Source: Salticus scenicus
Taxonomy: Eukaryota > Arthropoda > Arachnida > Araneae > Salticidae
NCBI GenBank assembly: GCA_963930645.1
Contig: OZ005648.1
Coordinates: 110,646,592-110,710,591, forward strand
Direction: 5' to 3'
DNA length: 64,000 bases
The translations under genes and the position numbers were made by a program. The notes under the pieces were generated by a model. The model was not told the DNA's origin. It did no database searches and was given only the letters and a program-made list of their open reading frames with translations. Shown here piece by piece: positions 1-14,152 of the stretch; the stretch's first letter is position 1; every line of letters starts with the position of its first letter.

Positions 1-571
1 AAAAATAGAAGTATTCACTCTTCAGGGGAGATGTACTTCTACGAGCAGAGAAATCGCAAGATTTTGGAAAGCTGTATAGCTAATTAAAGCCAAAAAATAC
101 TGTTCATGTTCCTATCTTGCGACAAAACCCAAATTTAAAGAGAAATGAAATAAATTATTAACACAACACTGCAATGAATCAAGATAAAAGAATATAAGAA
201 TTATCCACATGTCATGCGGACTCCAAACTCAGAGAGTAACAATTAACAAGTTGACAACAAAACTATTCCAATAAGAGAAATAATATTGAGACTATTAACG
301 ATTAATCGATAAAGAATCTACAAATGAGCAATTTAATTAATAATTAAATTCACTATTTTAATGTATTTTTAATTTAATGATTCTTAAATATTTAAAACTT
401 TCAAGAATTGGAGTTTAATTACAACTTTCAGTTACTGTTTACTTTTAAATTTCTATGTATGAGATGTGTGCTTGCGCCATCTGGCGTGAAAAATGATAAA
501 CATTTTAATTCAAAATAAAAAAAATTGAAAAAACAGATTTATTTTATTATTGTTTTTATTTATTTATTTAA

Positions 572-585
572 AAAGAGACTTTATA

Positions 586-619
<34 letters not shown>

Positions 620-620
620 T
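572..620. repeat. (TA)n followed by poly(T)
   Basis: An uninterrupted alternating TA tract runs directly into a run of about 18 T. This is a simple repeat. Confidence 0.9.
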
Positions 621-804
621 TAAACATTTAATTTAAACCTGAGATAATAAATTTTAATTTTAATTATTTTCTTTTTTTTTTTTTTTTTTTTTTGCAATAT
701 ACGATTTTATATTTCTTAGTCTCTAGCGATAATCCTAAAATGCTCACACGTTTTTATTAAGTAATTTAAGTTTATTTATTTTTATTTTGTTTATTAATTT
801 TATT

Positions 805-835
<31 letters not shown>

Positions 836-1917
836 TATTTATTTATTTATTATATAAAATGGAAATGGACAATTTGTACAAATTAAACTTAGGAATCCAC
901 CAAAAGCCATTATGCACAGAATTAAATCTAACGTGTGAAGAGTTAATCTTTCATGATATCAACCGAAAAAATTAAGAAGTATCCTGTAATAGTACATATA
1001 TATATATAACAACAAAGTGCTTCTTTATGTCTGTCTGACAACATTTCATTTATTCATTTATCCATTTAGAGTACACATACATGCATAGATTGAAAAGCAT
1101 ATATTCCAATCTAGGGAATAAAATATGAACAAAAGCAATTCTTGCTTTCGATAAATTAGTTTTTCTACAAATTCATAACTTGTTTATACTTTAATATTCA
1201 TAGTTCTTTACATTATTCAACATAGTTGAAAAATAATTACAAATTCGATTTGTCTTCCCGTTTACCATTGTGTACTTTCATTGCCATAAACATTTTTAGA
1301 ATGATTGCAACTGATATGTATCATTTAGGTTTATTGGTGTAGGTTTCTCATTGAAAATGGAATAAATATCGAATAAATCTAGATTCCAATAACAGATTCA
1401 AAATTGTTTCTATGCTTGTTGCTTTTTCTGTGTTTCAGTTATTAAAAATTGCTATTAGAATGATAAAAAAAAAAGGGATATTTTTCCTCCCTTAAGGAAA
1501 ATATTTCTCCTTCTTTAAGGTTGTCTGCAAACAAACTAACCCCGGATCTTCATAATTCTTCCCTAAGATTTCCCCAGCGATGAAGAAACTCTGATTTATG
1601 AGTGAACTGGCGTTCAAGAAATGTCAATTCATTTTAGTAAATCCGTAGTCAGTATATTTCCTACATTCATATTAGAATTCAGTGGTGTAACAATATTCCG
1701 TACTAAGAAAACAAAAATTCTCATATGTATGCGTGTATCTGTATTATTAGATTTTCTTTTCTCGCAGAGAATTGCATTCAAGAAAATATTTGAAGTTCCT
1801 CGTTTAATGTTTAATAAAGAGATAGAAAAATCATACATGAAGAATATTTTAATTTAATATGTTTTATTGAAACCAAAACTTGGTTTTCGACAAAATTTCT
1901 CTTTCTGTAGTCTCAAA

Positions 1918-1948
<31 letters not shown>

Positions 1949-2770
1949 CTTAGTTCTTAACAGGATAATTGAATGAATTTTCATATAATGAAGATTTCAA
2001 TATACACTGGATTAAACGAAAATAAAATTTTAATCGATTTTACTTTCGTCTAATTTTACTGTTCATCTACACTTATTTGTTCAACAAAATTTAATTTCTT
2101 TATGAAAATTATTTTTATGTTGGTCTCTGGAACTAAACAATGTTTTTTTTTTTCTGTTGTAGTAGGTTTTCCGTGGAATCTTTATTCATTCCTGACAATA
2201 AAGTGGTTCTCTATATCAATATGCAACATATCATTTTTCCAAAAAGATTTATACACAGAGGCGTACAATACGCTTACATACATAGATTGACAAGCACAAA
2301 ATCCCATCTAATGAATCCAGTATAGAGAAAAAACAAACTTTGCTTTGGACAAATAAAAATTTTGACAGTTGCAGTACTAGTCCAGTCAAAATAGACAAAC
2401 AAACAAAAAAAACTTGAAATTTCGGAAAATTTCGAGCGGAATATTAGTACAGACCTTAAATGCATCATTACAAATGAAATGTCAAAAATCCCCATCGATT
2501 CCACTTGTGGTATAAAATTTATGTATATACGTTATGCATTTACATAAGTATAGAAGCAATGTACTAAGAATGTAAATATTATATATTTGAATAAAATTAT
2601 ATAAAAAAAAAAAAAAAAAAAATGGGGGGATTACTGCAAGTTACATTCTTCTTATTTTTTCTGGTTGATACTATGAAATTTGAACTCTTTTATCGTTAAA
2701 TTTAATTGTATGTATCTGGATACTAGAGGCTTCCCTTGTTTAGTTTGAACAATCAATCCATATTAATAAC

Positions 2771-2802
<32 letters not shown>

Positions 2803-3962
2803 CTTTAAAAAATTATAATTTTAATTATTGATGACTGCCTCATAATGCTTATCCTTATATGTGTGCTCTTTGGCATTATTGCTTGTGATTGAGTCTTTTT
2901 ACAACTTAACATTTAATTCTTCTTAATACTTTGAGTTTAATTCTTCTTAATACTTTGACTTCAAGTTTAATTAATTTTGGGTTAATACTAATAAGTTCAA
3001 TTTTTAGCTTAATTATTTTAGGTTTAACTTTAACATGTTCCAATATTCATAACACTTACTATTTGATTGGTGCTAAAAATTCTCTTAATCTTGCAGTCAA
3101 TACTTCTTAATTACACTCCTTATTGCATTGGCTTTTTCTCCTGAAATAATTTAACTGACTTATTGTTTATACAGCTAACCGATAGATGGCGCTTGCTCAC
3201 TGCTGTCTTATGCATTCATTCTTTAGTCCTTTCCTTAAACGATTTAAGGATTAATGTTTTATGTACGATTTATTTTAACTCTACTAGTTTAAAATTTAAT
3301 TAACTTTAAAATATATTTTAACATTCTCATTTAATATTTACTCTGTGTATTTTATCTTTAATGAAAATGCTCTGAAGTTCATTCGATTAATCGATTTCTG
3401 TAAAGCTTTTATTTTTAATTTCAATTTTTGTTTTGGCATCATCCTTTACTTCAGTTTGTGTTAACTGTTTTACATGTGGTTACAATGCTTCTTTATCGTT
3501 TTCTCTTTGGTTTCCATGAAGATTTATTTAATCTTTGTTTTAATTTAATATTTCACTTAATTTCTCATTCTATAAGGTTCTGCTGCTTCGATCGGGGCGT
3601 GAAATGATATAAATTGCTATGATTAGCAACATTGTTTTACGAAATCGATGCAGCTTCCAGAGCTTTATGTACTCGCCCCCTGATGAGTATACTTCTAATT
3701 ATAAGCATTTATATCCAATTAATTCTGTGGTTAATTATTTGTTTTCTCTGTCATTAGTTTAATGGTCCTTTTTTATTATCATTCATGTCGGCGTAAGTAT
3801 TTTAAGTTATTATTGTAACTCATTGGTTCTTAATCTATATCGCAACTTTTTGTGTCAGTCTTTCCTCTATGTTAAATTCAGTTCTATATTTTTGTGTGTT
3901 GTTATTGTTTTAGTTCTATTAATTGCTAAATTTTAAGATTAAATTTTATTACGTTATCTATC

Positions 3963-3964
<2 letters not shown>

Positions 3965-4002
<38 letters not shown>
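3965..4002. repeat. (TA)n microsatellite
   Basis: About 19 perfect TA dinucleotides. Confidence 0.95.
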
Positions 4003-4004
<2 letters not shown>

Positions 4005-4171
4005 AAGTACAGAAATAATCAAAAAGTTTAACCGTATTTATTATTGTACGCTAATCTAGAATGAAAAAAAAAAAAGATAAGATATTGCTTATAAAAAAGA
4101 ATATTTAAGGTACGTTTTCTTTATCGTGTGTTTTATTCTTCTTTATTCGTATAATCTTTCCTTCAAATATA

Positions 4172-4215
<44 letters not shown>

Positions 4216-5796
4216 GCTTCTAATGGTGCAAACAAAATAATGTCTTACGTCCTTCATACCAGACTAAAAATATCTGGAAAGAGGGGGAGGGGTGACAATT
4301 CTGAGACATTCTTGAATTTCTAAGCATATGGAGCTGGTAAAAAGCGTGACAGCGATATTGAAGTAGTCACCGAACTCACGCCAAAGATCTGATACGTCAG
4401 AAGTGATGGTGGAAAAAGTGACATCACGGGCGAGTTGCCAAACACCCCAAGAGAAATACCACTCTTATTAGTAGTTAACGTTTACTAAGAATAAACTTCA
4501 AACTTAAATTATGCAACTTGGGGTGTATTTTGAAAAACTGTATGTGAAACTCTTTAAGGAACATTTGAAAATGTTCTTTCAAATTACAAATACATGTCTA
4601 GATTCATGAGCATTATTATTATTATTTATTTATTTTTTAACTGGTTCTTATGTAGCTGACTTTTAAACTCAACATTTACATATATATAAAACGTTTTAGC
4701 ACGCGACTAAAAAAAAAAAAAGTATTTAGTAAAAGATATAACTTTTCGTTCAAGAGGGAGGGAAGGTATTCATGGTGTACATGAAAGGCGGCGGTAAAAA
4801 AAAAAGAAAAAAAATTTTTTTTTGCTGAAGTTCTTTAAAATTATTCAACCTACGATGAGTTTAAAAATAAATAAATAAAGTCTTTGATTTATATTAAATG
4901 CTCGTGGAAACTTGTTATGTTTAAGATCGAATATATATTTTACATAGAAATGAAAACAGATTTATGATATTAGTTTTTTTTTTATTTTTATTATTATTAT
5001 TATTTAACTTCTTCCTCTCATCCTCATTTTTGCTCTAACAATAAAAAACTTATATAAAATCTAAAAAGTAAAAAGAAAAACTTAGAAATTTTGACTACAG
5101 TTCGTTAATAAATTATAAGAGCACTTTGATTTTGGAAATTATGAAATAAATAAAGATTCTAATTATAATTTAAACGCATGACATACCAAATAGCAACATA
5201 TTTATTAAGATAAGGTTGTAATAATTTTGAATAATGCAATAAATGATTAAGTTAACAAAACTATAAGCGATAATTATAAAATACATTGCTGACAAATTAG
5301 ATTGCCTAAAAGCAAAAGTATTTCAATTTATTTTAATTTTTCTTTTCTTCATTTATTTTCTTTTCTTTTTTCATTTATTTATTGTTGAAGAAACAGGTTA
5401 AAGCAGTATCTATATAATTTTTATGGTCTGTTGTGTATGACCTGAATATATTATAAATTATACTATATGTGTGTGTGTACATATGAAAAAGTATTATGAA
5501 AGGGGAAAAAACCAAAAATGTATAAAATAAGCAATATTAAAACAAATATTCACTTACTCATTGCACAAGAAAATGCAGCAAATAAAAGATATGCAAACAT
5601 AATTACGGCGTAAAATTTTTTATGAAGAATAATGCAGTCATAAAACATAAAAATGAAACCAGACAGTAAGTATTAATTAAACCAAAAAACACTGAGGACA
5701 TCATCAGAGAAGCTCCTCAATGCTCTTCAAAAAATTTTAATAAGTTTTTATTTTTGTGTATATCGTTCTATACCAAAGCCTTTTTTTTTTTTTTTT

Positions 5797-5837
5797 GCAT
5801 TGCACAGTGCTAGTGCGATGTTAAACCCAGCCAATCG
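5797..5837 (+). mobile_element. SINE 3' tail fragment
   Basis: Directly after a T16 run, about 40 bases match the last part of the full SINE at 18984-19300, including the shared core CTAGTGCGATG. The body and tRNA-like head are absent, so this is a truncated remnant. Confidence 0.6.
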
Positions 5838-5879
5838 TTTCTTTAGCTCGATTTTTCTCAATTTTATTTTAATTATTTA

Positions 5880-5931
<52 letters not shown>
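5880..5931. repeat. (TA)n(TG)n compound microsatellite
   Basis: A perfect TA tract changes into a perfect TG tract of about 17 units. It can form alternating purine-pyrimidine structures. Confidence 0.95.
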
Positions 5932-5933
<2 letters not shown>

Positions 5934-6822
5934 ATTCCACTTTTTTTTTTTTTTTAACCTAAAATAAATATATTTACTCATCTGTTTATTTATTTTTGGC
6001 ATCATTTATTTTTCTTTCTTTTTTAGTAATTTTAAGATTACAAGGGGTTTTTTATTTAATACCTTTTGAAACAATTATCCAATTGAACTAAAAAAATACG
6101 TCGTTAGCTAGATTTCGTCCTGATTAATAAGTGTACCAATTTTTGACAAAAATCTAATAATCAGACTAAAGATCAGGACAAATACAATGAAAAGTTTTCA
6201 GTTTTATATATTTTAGTAAAAACTAAAATTCTTGCATGGTCAAAGGTGGTAAATAAAAACAGGTAACGATGGAAAAATCGTTGTCTGAGAGAAATGGTAC
6301 GACCTGTCGTAATAAAAAAAATTGTGCAGAAAAAAAAATATACAGAACTCTAGAATCTAGCTTAAAAAAATACGTACTTATATAGATCGCAAAATTTGTT
6401 ATTACAACAAAGATTAATACGACATAATAATATCCAATGTATTATGAGCCTCAGAGCAGCTATTTTTATGTATAATCTATAAAGATCATAATTACGATCG
6501 TAACGTTTTTTATGCATGCGGTAAAATGCTCTAATTATAACTTCCAGTTTGATTATTTCGCTTATAGAAATTATTTCAAAAACAGGTTAAAACAGAAAAA
6601 GTGTAAGAAAAAAAATAAATAAATAAACAATGCTATTTAGTAAAGGGTCTCTACTGTATTGAATATTTTAAGAAAATGAAGTTACAAATGAGTATTTTAA
6701 TACTATATATATTATTTTACAAAATACTAGTTTTTAATTCCATAAAATTCAATTCGATTAAATGCAGTAACAAATAAGTATTTTGAAATACACATATGTG
6801 GTGTAATATTACTTTATGTTAT

Positions 6823-6824
<2 letters not shown>

Positions 6825-6853
<29 letters not shown>

Positions 6854-6855
6854 TA
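6825..6855. repeat. (TA)n microsatellite
   Basis: About 15 TA units in a surrounding AT-rich region. Confidence 0.9.
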
Positions 6856-7357
6856 CATTTAAACGTTGTAACGTTTAAAATTTGTTTCAATTAAAACTTT
6901 ATTAAATTTGAAGACATTTACTTTTTTTAATAAAAGAATGAGAAATATCGTTATTATAGAAATCTATTTAATGGAAATTTTTATGATGATATACTATCAC
7001 ATTATTATTATTGCTATTCTCTCTCTTTTTTTTCCTCTCTCAAATTTTTATGTTATAATATTACAATTTAAAGGTTAAAAACAAATAATTAGACTCTTTT
7101 TTGCAAGTGGGAAGTTATAAAAATAAGGAAATGGAAAGCACAAAAAATCGACAACATTCGCACAAAGCCATTTAAAACTTTATAAATATATCGTACTATT
7201 AGATACATGAAAAAAAGTTAGATTATGCTAAGTTTATGCTGGCAATTTTCGCTTGTCTTTTTACTGCTTATTATTTATTATCAGTATCGTTTTAAGAAAT
7301 GAAGTTTTAGTAACCTTTTGTGGTAAAGATTACACAGAAAAAATTCTGTAACTGACA

Positions 7358-7768
7358 TCTAGAATCCAAATTGTGGCTCTAGAAAATATAGTTCCATATT
7401 ATCCTTATAAATTCTAGTCCCCCTTGAAATCGAGTTCTAGAAACCCCTATTAGAATTCTAGATCGTTTGCCTATATTCTCGAGGGCAAAGTTATTTAAAA
7501 ATCACTGCAAATAAATGCGAATACAAGAGGCGGGTTTCAGCAACTATAATCTTGGTTTATAACCCAATTCTAGAATATCAAGCAAATATTTCTCGCAATA
7601 CAAAAGATTTAGAATATTCAGAATATTGTTTCACCATCTAGAAATGTGTAGACTATAAATTCTCGATCCTTTCGTCCATTCAGTTTATTGGCGTGATTTA
7701 TGCGCATAGCTCGGAAATCTATATTTCTAGTTAAGGGATTTAAAAAATGACCACTTATTCATTCTAGA
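7358..7768. promoter_or_regulatory. Cluster of TCTAGA dyads (possible heat-shock-element-like sites)
   Basis: TCTAGA occurs at 7358, 7378, 7436, 7457, 7569, 7637 and 7763. Two copies extend to TTCTAGAA (7435-7442 and 7568-7575), the tail-to-tail arrangement of the nTTCnnGAAn half-sites bound by heat shock factor. At this base composition fewer than one copy would be expected in 411 bp. No adjacent promoter or gene is visible, so it may simply be a decayed short-unit repeat. Confidence 0.3.
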
Positions 7769-8350
7769 TGAAGGCGGTATATTTTTTTTTCCTCAGTGTA
7801 TATCCATTCAGCGTAAGCTATTTAAGCCAGCTTATCAGAGCCTCTGAAGTGGGATACCTAAAATTAGTCTTGACTTCTCCCGTTAATATAATCGTCTTAG
7901 ATCGTTTGGGATTTGAAATTGTTTTAGTTTGGATAGGGTTTGATGAACAAAAGAAGTAAGACTGACGTCAAACTCTTAATCTCGGAACTGGGAGGATAAA
8001 AAATCAGTAAAATATAGCATCGTTTTGAAAAAGGCGTAATAAAAAAGAACATAAGAAATGTTAGTGAATGTTTTTCAATATTATGTAGTTCTATATTGAC
8101 GTTTAATTTTGAGGGTTTTAAGATTAAGGTTAAAATTACAAAAGGAAATTGAAATTGATACTTTGGAAAACATTTTACTAATGTATTTTAAAAAATCGCT
8201 GATTATTTTTCTATTTAAAAAATAAAAATTAACCAGTCGCCTTTGACAACTAACTATTTGTCAAACGCTCGTATTTTCTAATATATTAAAATAAATTATG
8301 GTTTATTAAAATAAAAATTGCGTTGCAGTTCAATATTTATCGTAATTTGT
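7769..8350. other. Non-coding AT-rich spacer
   Basis: Nothing recognisable beyond AT-rich sequence between the TCTAGA cluster and the foldback element. Confidence 0.6.
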
Positions 8351-9002
8351 TTAAGGGGGACACCAAATTTTTGTTTTTATTATTTATTGATGAATTGTTG
8401 TAATTATTTTTTCTGAAATTGGAGCTTTTTTGACGATGAAGTTGAGCAAGAAGGAATCTTAAAAAAAATTTAAATAATATTTTAAAAATTAAAAATTAAA
8501 AATTTTTGATAAATTTAAAATTTGTTATATCTCATGAACTAATGGTTCAATTTACAAACTTTTTTCACCCTTATATACAGAAAAGATTTATCTTCAATTT
8601 TTCTTCGGGATTTTTAATTAGGAGCAAAACGTTTTTGGTAACCCAAAAGTTATGCATGAAATAAGTACTTTTTTCAAATTAAAATTAATATTTAAAAAAT
8701 TTATTATTATAATCAGAAATCCTGAAAACAAATTTAAGATAAATCCTTTCTGTATATAAAGGTGAAAAAAGTTTGTAAATTGAACCATTAGTTCATGAGA
8801 TATAATAAATTTTAAATTTAAAAAAAAAAAAAAAAAAAAATTATATTTAAAATTTTATTTAAATTTTTAAATTTTATTAATTTTTTAAGATGTTATTTTG
8901 CTCAACTTCATTGTCAAAAAAGCTTCAATTTCAGAAAAAATAATTAGAGCAATTCATCAATAAATAATAAAAACAAAAAATTGGTGTCCCGGACCCCCTT
9001 AA
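8351..9002. mobile_element. Foldback MITE with TTAA borders (piggyBac-like)
   Basis: The unit is an almost complete inverted repeat, with arms of about 300 bp meeting near 8670. The left end reads TTAAGGGGGACACCAAAT. The right end is its near reverse complement and finishes CCCCCTTAA, with a 5-base insertion in the arm. TTAA at both borders is the signature target site of piggyBac elements. There is no coding capacity. A transcript would fold into a very long hairpin. Confidence 0.75.
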
Positions 9003-9941
9003 TCATTGAAACATTATTCTGTTTATTTAATAGAGTAAAATTTCCTCTTAATGTATTATTTCATTCACTTTTTTTTTTAAATAAAACGGAGAGTTATAAT
9101 GCCTAATCTTCCTCCTTTAACTCCTCTTTTGCATTCTTATTTCAAATTCCAACTATACAATGCAAATACTTTTGAGAGTTTATTAAAACATACCACATTC
9201 TTTAAATAGCAACTGCAAAGTTTCACTTCTCTCTAGTGCTTCCTTTATATTTATTTTTGATTTTGAATAATCTTTTAGAGAGCCAATAAAATAAAAATTT
9301 CTTTTAAAAAATAAAGTGCTTAAATGACATCCATTATTATTTTTATTTTATTTTTTTATTTTTTTTATCCTTTAACTTTCATGATAAACTTGAATTTAAT
9401 ATTACTGCCTATAGAAATAAGATGACAAAATTTGCATTTTATTAAAAGGAAAATAATTTTGAAAATGTTTACTCATTTCTTAAAAATAAAAATACTTTTC
9501 TGTAAAGCATATTTTGTTGTTCTATGTAGACATTTAACTGATTTTTATTCTCTTATATAACCTTCTAAAATCGGGATTCTGTTTTTAACATAAAGAAAGA
9601 AACTAATACGAGCAGCATGGAAATTAAATAAAGTGCTTTTTTTTTTTTTTTTTTTTTATCGAGATAAGTTTACATTTCAGCTAATTACTGCGTAAAATAA
9701 GAACATCGGACCAATCAAATATCTTTTTAAAAAAAATAGAAATAATAATATCTGAAAAAGTAAAATAAAAATATTTTATTTTCCAAAGAGGTAAAAATTA
9801 GTAATCTCCCGTCCACCTAGCAGGCAGGCGGGCGTAATTTATAAATTTTAAATGGGTCTCCTTAATTTTTATTGAAGATTTTCATTTTCCACTTCTAGAG
9901 GGAAAATCATGCTATTTTGACCTATAAATATTATTATTTTT
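9003..9941. other. Non-coding AT-rich spacer
   Basis: Only AT-rich sequence with poly(T) runs. A small GC-rich patch with repeated GGCGG-like bases lies near 9815-9835. No gene seen. Confidence 0.6.
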
Positions 9942-11189
9942 AGTTCCCCATCATACTATAGGTATGGGGAACTTAGGTAATCGTGAACATTTTGGACCTC
10001 GGTTTTTTGACTTTTTTACACGTTTTCAGGTGTGAGGAATCCGAAAATCACAAAATTTGTATTGTGTCTGTCTGTATGGTGTCTGTTAGTGTATTAGTCC
10101 GTTAGTTTGTTAGTCTGTGTACACGATATCTCAAGAACAAATTGTCGCAGAGAGGTCAGATCAGTTTTAAAATATTACTTTCGACACTGGCAAGAACCCT
10201 ATTCATTTGCAACATTCGAATTTAAAAACTTCGTAAGTTATTAGAAATTTACGATTTTCTTAACATGGGAGAATAGGACAAAAATTCACTTAAACGTGCA
10301 TTAAATCGAAACTTTTTACTGTAAAAATGTCAGACCAGTTTTAAAATATCAGTTTTGATGCCGGAATGAACATCAGTAACTATAAATATGCTAAAACGTC
10401 AATTTTAAACGTCAATTTTGAGCGATATTTTCATCGTAAAGATGTCAGACTACTTTTGAAATATTATTTAGGACACTGGCATGAATATCATAGACTATGA
10501 ATTTTCCAATATAAAAATTTCGTAAGTTATTGGAAAATTACGAATTTCTTAACACGGCAGAATAGAGCAAAATTTCACATAAACGTCAATTTTGAGGGAT
10601 ATTTTCATCGTAAAGATGTCAAACCACTTTCTAAATATTATTTAGGATACTGGCATGAATATCATAAACTATGATTTTTCCAATTTAAAAAATTCATAAG
10701 TTATTTGGAATTTACGATTTACTTAACATGTCAGAATAAGGCAAATTTGAGCATAAACTTCCATTTGAGGATCATAAATACATTAGACAACTTCAAAATT
10801 ACATTTATGATATTGGTTTGAACATGATTGAATACAAATATTCTAATAGGAAAATTTCGTAAATTATTCGTAATTTACGATTTTACCAACATAGCGAAAT
10901 TGTAAATTTGTCATATAAATATGAATTTTGAGGATTATTGCATTGGAAACAGTAGCATGAAAACTAAACAACGGAATTGACCTTGATAAAATAAATTAAT
11001 AGATTAGAATAAGATAAATATATCGAAGTGAACGGTGGATAGCCTATTAGGCGGGGATTTCATTCTGTTACTGTATCAAGCTTTGGTCAAATTCATTTCT
11101 TTTAAAATGAATATAATATGTCTCGCACTAGAAATTTATGAGAATATAAATATGATGGGGAACTGAGCAGAGTCCACCTATGCCAACTA
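9942..11189 (+). mobile_element. Structured repeat, type D (hairpin 5' end, half-hairpin 3' end)
   Basis: The 5' end is a hairpin at 9942-9973 with arms AGTTCCCCAT and ATGGGGAACT. The downstream arm recurs once at the 3' end (ATGGGGAACT near 11156), followed by a short tail ending CTAG before T. Internally, TACACGTTTT lies about 75 bp from the start, then a TGTCTGT-rich tract, then TATCTCAAGAACAAAT. The middle holds degenerate tandem units of roughly 165-175 bp, marked by TTCGTAAGTTATT-like phrases near 10230, 10519, 10692 and 10856. No protein is encoded. The CTAG|T end would suit a Helitron-like element, but that is inference. Confidence 0.6.
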
Positions 11190-12450
11190 GTTTTACAGGT
11201 TACCCAATAATCAACAAAAATAATAGAGATGTAAAACCTAGAAAGTTTTAAAGCATTTCATAAATAAATTGTAAGATTAATTTCGATATGGATTTCTCTA
11301 TATTTTGCTTTTTTGTATTTTTTTTTCTTCTTTTTAATCGGTATTATTGTAATTTCCATTTGAAGAAAATTGTCAATCTTTCTGGACAAGAAAAAATTAT
11401 ATCATGTGGGGACGTGACAAACGCTAAAGATCGCTTGCTGGGGAGGGGGGGGGGAGAATGCTACTTAATGAACAGTTTTGCAGTCAAAATGACCAAATTG
11501 CAAAATTCACTCTTTTAAGTTTTGGTCGATCAAAATGATCAATTGTTGAAGAATAAATGCTTGATATCACATTGTCATTTGTAGAAAATTCACATCTCAG
11601 CGTGTATCAAAGTGCATAACATCGATACACTATTCCTGTGTATATTAATAATGTGATTTTTATACTTTAATTTTAAAATTTAATAATTTTAAGATGAAAG
11701 TTTAACAATTTTATTTAGAGCTAAAAATTCCATAGGCCAGGAGCATACGACTTAACTCTTTCAAAGCGATAGAATATATTATATCCCACCTTAATTTTAA
11801 TTCCCAATTGCGAAAACTCGTCCCGAACATTTTAAACACAATTTTACTTTAATAACATTGAGAAAAAAATTTTATTTCTTTTCTTTTAGTTTTGCTCGTA
11901 AATCTTTGTGACAGTTGATTTTAAATGAGCAAAATTACTTTACCTCTCAAAGAGTTAACGCGCCGATACTCTACCGAAACCACTTAATTATCCTGATAAT
12001 TCCTGACAGACATATTTCGCTTAAAATCGTTTTGATCCTTATCACCTTTGTTTGAACAAAATATAAAGAAATATTCAATCTATGAAAAATACTAATCACA
12101 CTGAGTTCAATTTTTAATCCAAAATTTATTAATTAATCGAGTTGATTTGAAAAATCCAATTCTCAATAGAAATATTTATACAATTTTGTATATCACTAAT
12201 TAAGGAAAAAAAAAAAAAAAAAAAAAAAAAAGAAAGAAAAAAAAAGGCTTAAAAATATTGGTATCGCAGAAAATTTATATATGAATCTATCAATATTATT
12301 CTTTAAATATAAATGTATACACATGTGTATATGACATATATATGCCTATATATCGGTTTAATTTTTATTATAAAAGTATTTTTAATAAAAAATTTGTTAC
12401 GTATGCACGAACTTCTTCAAAGTTATTGCTAACCAATAAGATAAAGAATC

Positions 12451-12495
<45 letters not shown>

Positions 12496-12676
12496 TCTTT
12501 GAAAAACATTTAGATTTAGTATACAATAGCATTAGTTGAAAATAATGAAATTTTCATTGCGACTAGGTATAAAATATAATTTTTCAGGGTGGAAACATTT
12601 AATTGTCATTCTATTTTTATGTTTAAGAATAATCTTATATGAAATAGAAATGTAACATATTACACATTCTGATGGC

Positions 12677-12679
<3 letters not shown>

Positions 12680-12723
<44 letters not shown>

Positions 12724-12736
12724 GGGGGGGGGGGGG
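12680..12736. repeat. Poly(T) joined directly to poly(G)
   Basis: A run of about 42 T is followed immediately by about 14 G. Similar T/G or A/G junctions recur at 2604, 16322, 17766 and 18006. The pattern suggests slippage-prone or retrotransposition-derived tails. Exact lengths may include sequencing error. Confidence 0.8.
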
Positions 12737-13802
12737 AGGAGAGGAACCTCGTGATCCACTGGTGGGTCACAAAAACGTTCACAGTTGTAGCTGCATATAC
12801 CACCCGTGGTGATGTACTCATAAGACTAGACTTTAAACACTTAAATCGGAGAAAATGTCATATGTTGATTTACTGCATCCCCATTTTTTCTCCTTTCCTT
12901 CGTAATTTATAAAAGAAAATGAGCTATACATTGGAATTTCAGTGAAAAAGTATTTAAAAATCATATAAAAATAATTACGATCAAGTTGGTCGTGACTGTA
13001 TTGCAAACCGCTTTACGTAACCAAACATTATAATTGAAATAAAAGATGTAAAGTACTAAACTCTGATGAAATAATAATATATTAATTGTTTGTAATATAC
13101 ATACAAATTGAAAATTTAAAATAAAATTTGTAGGAAATTTCTATAAATTTGTAAATTATAGTAAATTGAACTCTTTTCTTTTTTTTTTTTTTTAAACCTA
13201 TCGATTTGAAAGCAAAAATTATAGAAATCCAGCTTGAATGTGCATTTTAAATCCTATGAAATAATTAAAAGTTATTTTAAACATTACTCACAGTTTTTCT
13301 GGATCCTTGTCTTTTGACATGGAAATTTTCTGTCACAGCTTCTATATTTAATCCAAATTGTCCATAGTTTTCAAAACCATTAAGCCACTCAAAATGAGTG
13401 ATGTAACACAACAACAACATTATCCTTCACAGTTTATCATGGATTACATGAAAAATCCAACGGTATTCAGCAGAATAGTCTCTAGAGTTACAAAAGTATT
13501 TCAGTCTGTTTACTACTCTCACCTGTAATTCTCACAGTTGCAAAAAGGGAAAATATTAAAGCGATTTTTCCCTCTTCTTTTCCCTATGTTTTCTTTTCTT
13601 TTTTTTAAAGGGACGACTTCTTTAATCTTTCGTCACTTAAATCCTCTGCAATTTGGCAAGTTAAAGGTTCCCTGTGATCTCGGGCCAAGAACACCGTTCA
13701 AGGCAACTTTGTCCGCTGTGTAACAGAAAATTAGCTTCAAGACTCTGACTGTATTTTGTAATCGAATGTGAAATAAGTAGTGATCTTAAAACAGATGTAT
13801 GC

Positions 13803-13838
<36 letters not shown>

Positions 13839-14091
13839 CAATCAGGACAAAAAATGAAAATTAAAAGAATTAAGAATTTGTGTTTCAGTAATCTAATATA
13901 TATATATATATGTGGCAGACGTTATAAACCTTTTCTTTAAATTAGTATCTTCGAATTATAAAATTTTGATTATGTATGCATTGAAATATAACGACATTAT
14001 GTATATTAAAATTTATCAAAAACTATTTAAATTGAATTTAAAAATTTTAATTTTTTTATATTTGTACTTTCTACTAACTCATTTTTAACTT

Positions 14092-14094
<3 letters not shown>

Positions 14095-14148
<54 letters not shown>
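14095..14148. repeat. (AT)n microsatellite
   Basis: About 27 perfect AT units. Confidence 0.95.

Positions 14149-14152
<4 letters not shown>

Larger units (their letters stand above)
1..7340. other. AT-rich non-coding region
   Basis: No open reading frame here has convincing protein character. The stretch is AT-rich with long poly(A)/poly(T) runs (for example around 1921, 2770 and 4172) and dinucleotide tracts. Two isolated GC-richer motifs of the form AGATGGCGC stand out, at 474-484 (reverse orientation) and 3184-3192. Loosely similar segments near 1080-1190, 1860-1900 and 2265-2370 suggest an old degenerate repeat. I see no gene. Confidence 0.7.

Noticed and set aside
4126..4323. 65-residue frame containing a poly-Phe run
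   Set aside because: It is created by a ~40-base poly(T) tract. There is no domain, no start context and no splice support.
12532..12759. Frame with a Pro run followed by a Lys run
   Set aside because: It is a direct translation of the poly(G)/poly(T) junction on the opposite strand, not a protein.
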